Assembly (NCBI GenBank): GCA_013286215.1
Contig: JABDGC010000008.1
Coordinates: forward strand, 1-53,246
Length of the DNA stretch: 53,246 nt
Source: Gammaproteobacteria bacterium
Lineage (GTDB): Bacteria; Pseudomonadota; Gammaproteobacteria; DSM-16500
Direction of reading: 5' to 3'
Shown in pieces: positions 53,183 to 53,246 of this stretch (position 1 is the first letter of the stretch; each line of letters starts with the position of its first letter). The notes beneath the pieces were generated by a model. It was not told where the DNA came from and did no database searches. It saw nothing but the letters and a program-made list of their open reading frames with translations. The position numbers and the translations under genes are program-made.

Positions 53183-53246
53183 CTATTTTTTATCATTCGA
53201 CATGGTGCAAGAGGAAGGTCCGCATTTGCCGCAGCAGCCGCTGTAG
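53183..53246 (-). CDS. Partial gene, Cys-rich C-terminus
   Basis: The minus-strand frame ending at TAG (53183-53185) reads YSGCCGKCGPSSCTMSNDKK and runs off the window. Four cysteines in CC-x-x-C and a further C suggest a metal-binding tail. A terminator follows directly, supporting a real gene end. Family not identifiable from 20 residues. Confidence 0.4.
   Translation of the reverse strand, partial: YSGCCGKCGPSSCTMSNDKK

Overview
This window reads as chromosome of a gammaproteobacterium of the order Legionellales (Legionella, Coxiella or Aquicella-like). The grounds are the housekeeping block mutS / pncC-recA-recX-alaS-lysC-csrA-tRNA-Ser-tRNA-Arg, an ankyrin-repeat protein directly behind mutS, and three large orphan proteins. 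Each of those three sits behind the same PmrA-box-like promoter, the kind that drives Dot/Icm genes and effectors in that order. The placement is inferred from gene content; no rRNA gene is present to confirm it.

Layout. 0.1-4.1 kb: a 1291-residue unknown protein with late hydrophobic segments. 4.2-7.7 kb, minus strand: EamA-like transporter, pgpA, nusB, nrdR, ispA, xseB. 7.9-8.1 kb: a tRNA-Ile/tRNA-Ala pair with no rRNA genes around it. 8.3-11.5 kb: outer-membrane protein, waaA and a type III polyketide synthase. 11.5-16.5 kb: an AT-richer arginine block (argF-argG-argH, an argD fragment, argR) bounded by two nearly identical tRNA-Arg genes. It looks acquired and eroding: argG is frameshifted at a run of eight G, argD is a stub, and argH reads into the tRNA. 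16.5-25.9 kb: csrA, lysC, alaS, recX, recA, pncC, mutS. 25.9-31.5 kb: an ankyrin protein and two tandem paralogous, probably secreted proteins. 31.6-39.3 kb: rluB, scpB, queA, ispB, tRNA-Pro, parB-like, murF, isocitrate dehydrogenase. 39.3-46.5 kb: a gene remnant, sua5, an AbiE-type toxin-antitoxin pair behind a 50-bp perfect palindrome, argE, scpA, xthA, glnA. 46.6-52.5 kb: an IS30-type transposase remnant, then a complete stressosome operon. 52.5-53.2 kb: a small membrane protein and the end of another gene.

The most striking unit is the operon at 47.2-52.5 kb. It encodes a haem-globin RsbR, then RsbS, RsbT and RsbX. Next comes a histidine kinase whose N-terminus looks like the RsbT-binding domain of RsbU, and last a receiver-PAS-kinase-receiver hybrid. 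The implied path runs from gas or redox sensing by the stressosome, through released RsbT, into a phosphorelay instead of the sigma-B partner switch.

Several repeat families cover the intergenic gaps. One is a CT/AG-rich hairpin family present in at least eight places, two of them as mirror-image double elements. A second is a roughly 150-bp MITE-like element present twice; one copy sits inside a member of a third repeat family, so a near-empty site can be compared with the filled one. Operon structure is tight (overlaps of 1-11 bp) in the housekeeping parts, the arginine block and the stressosome block.
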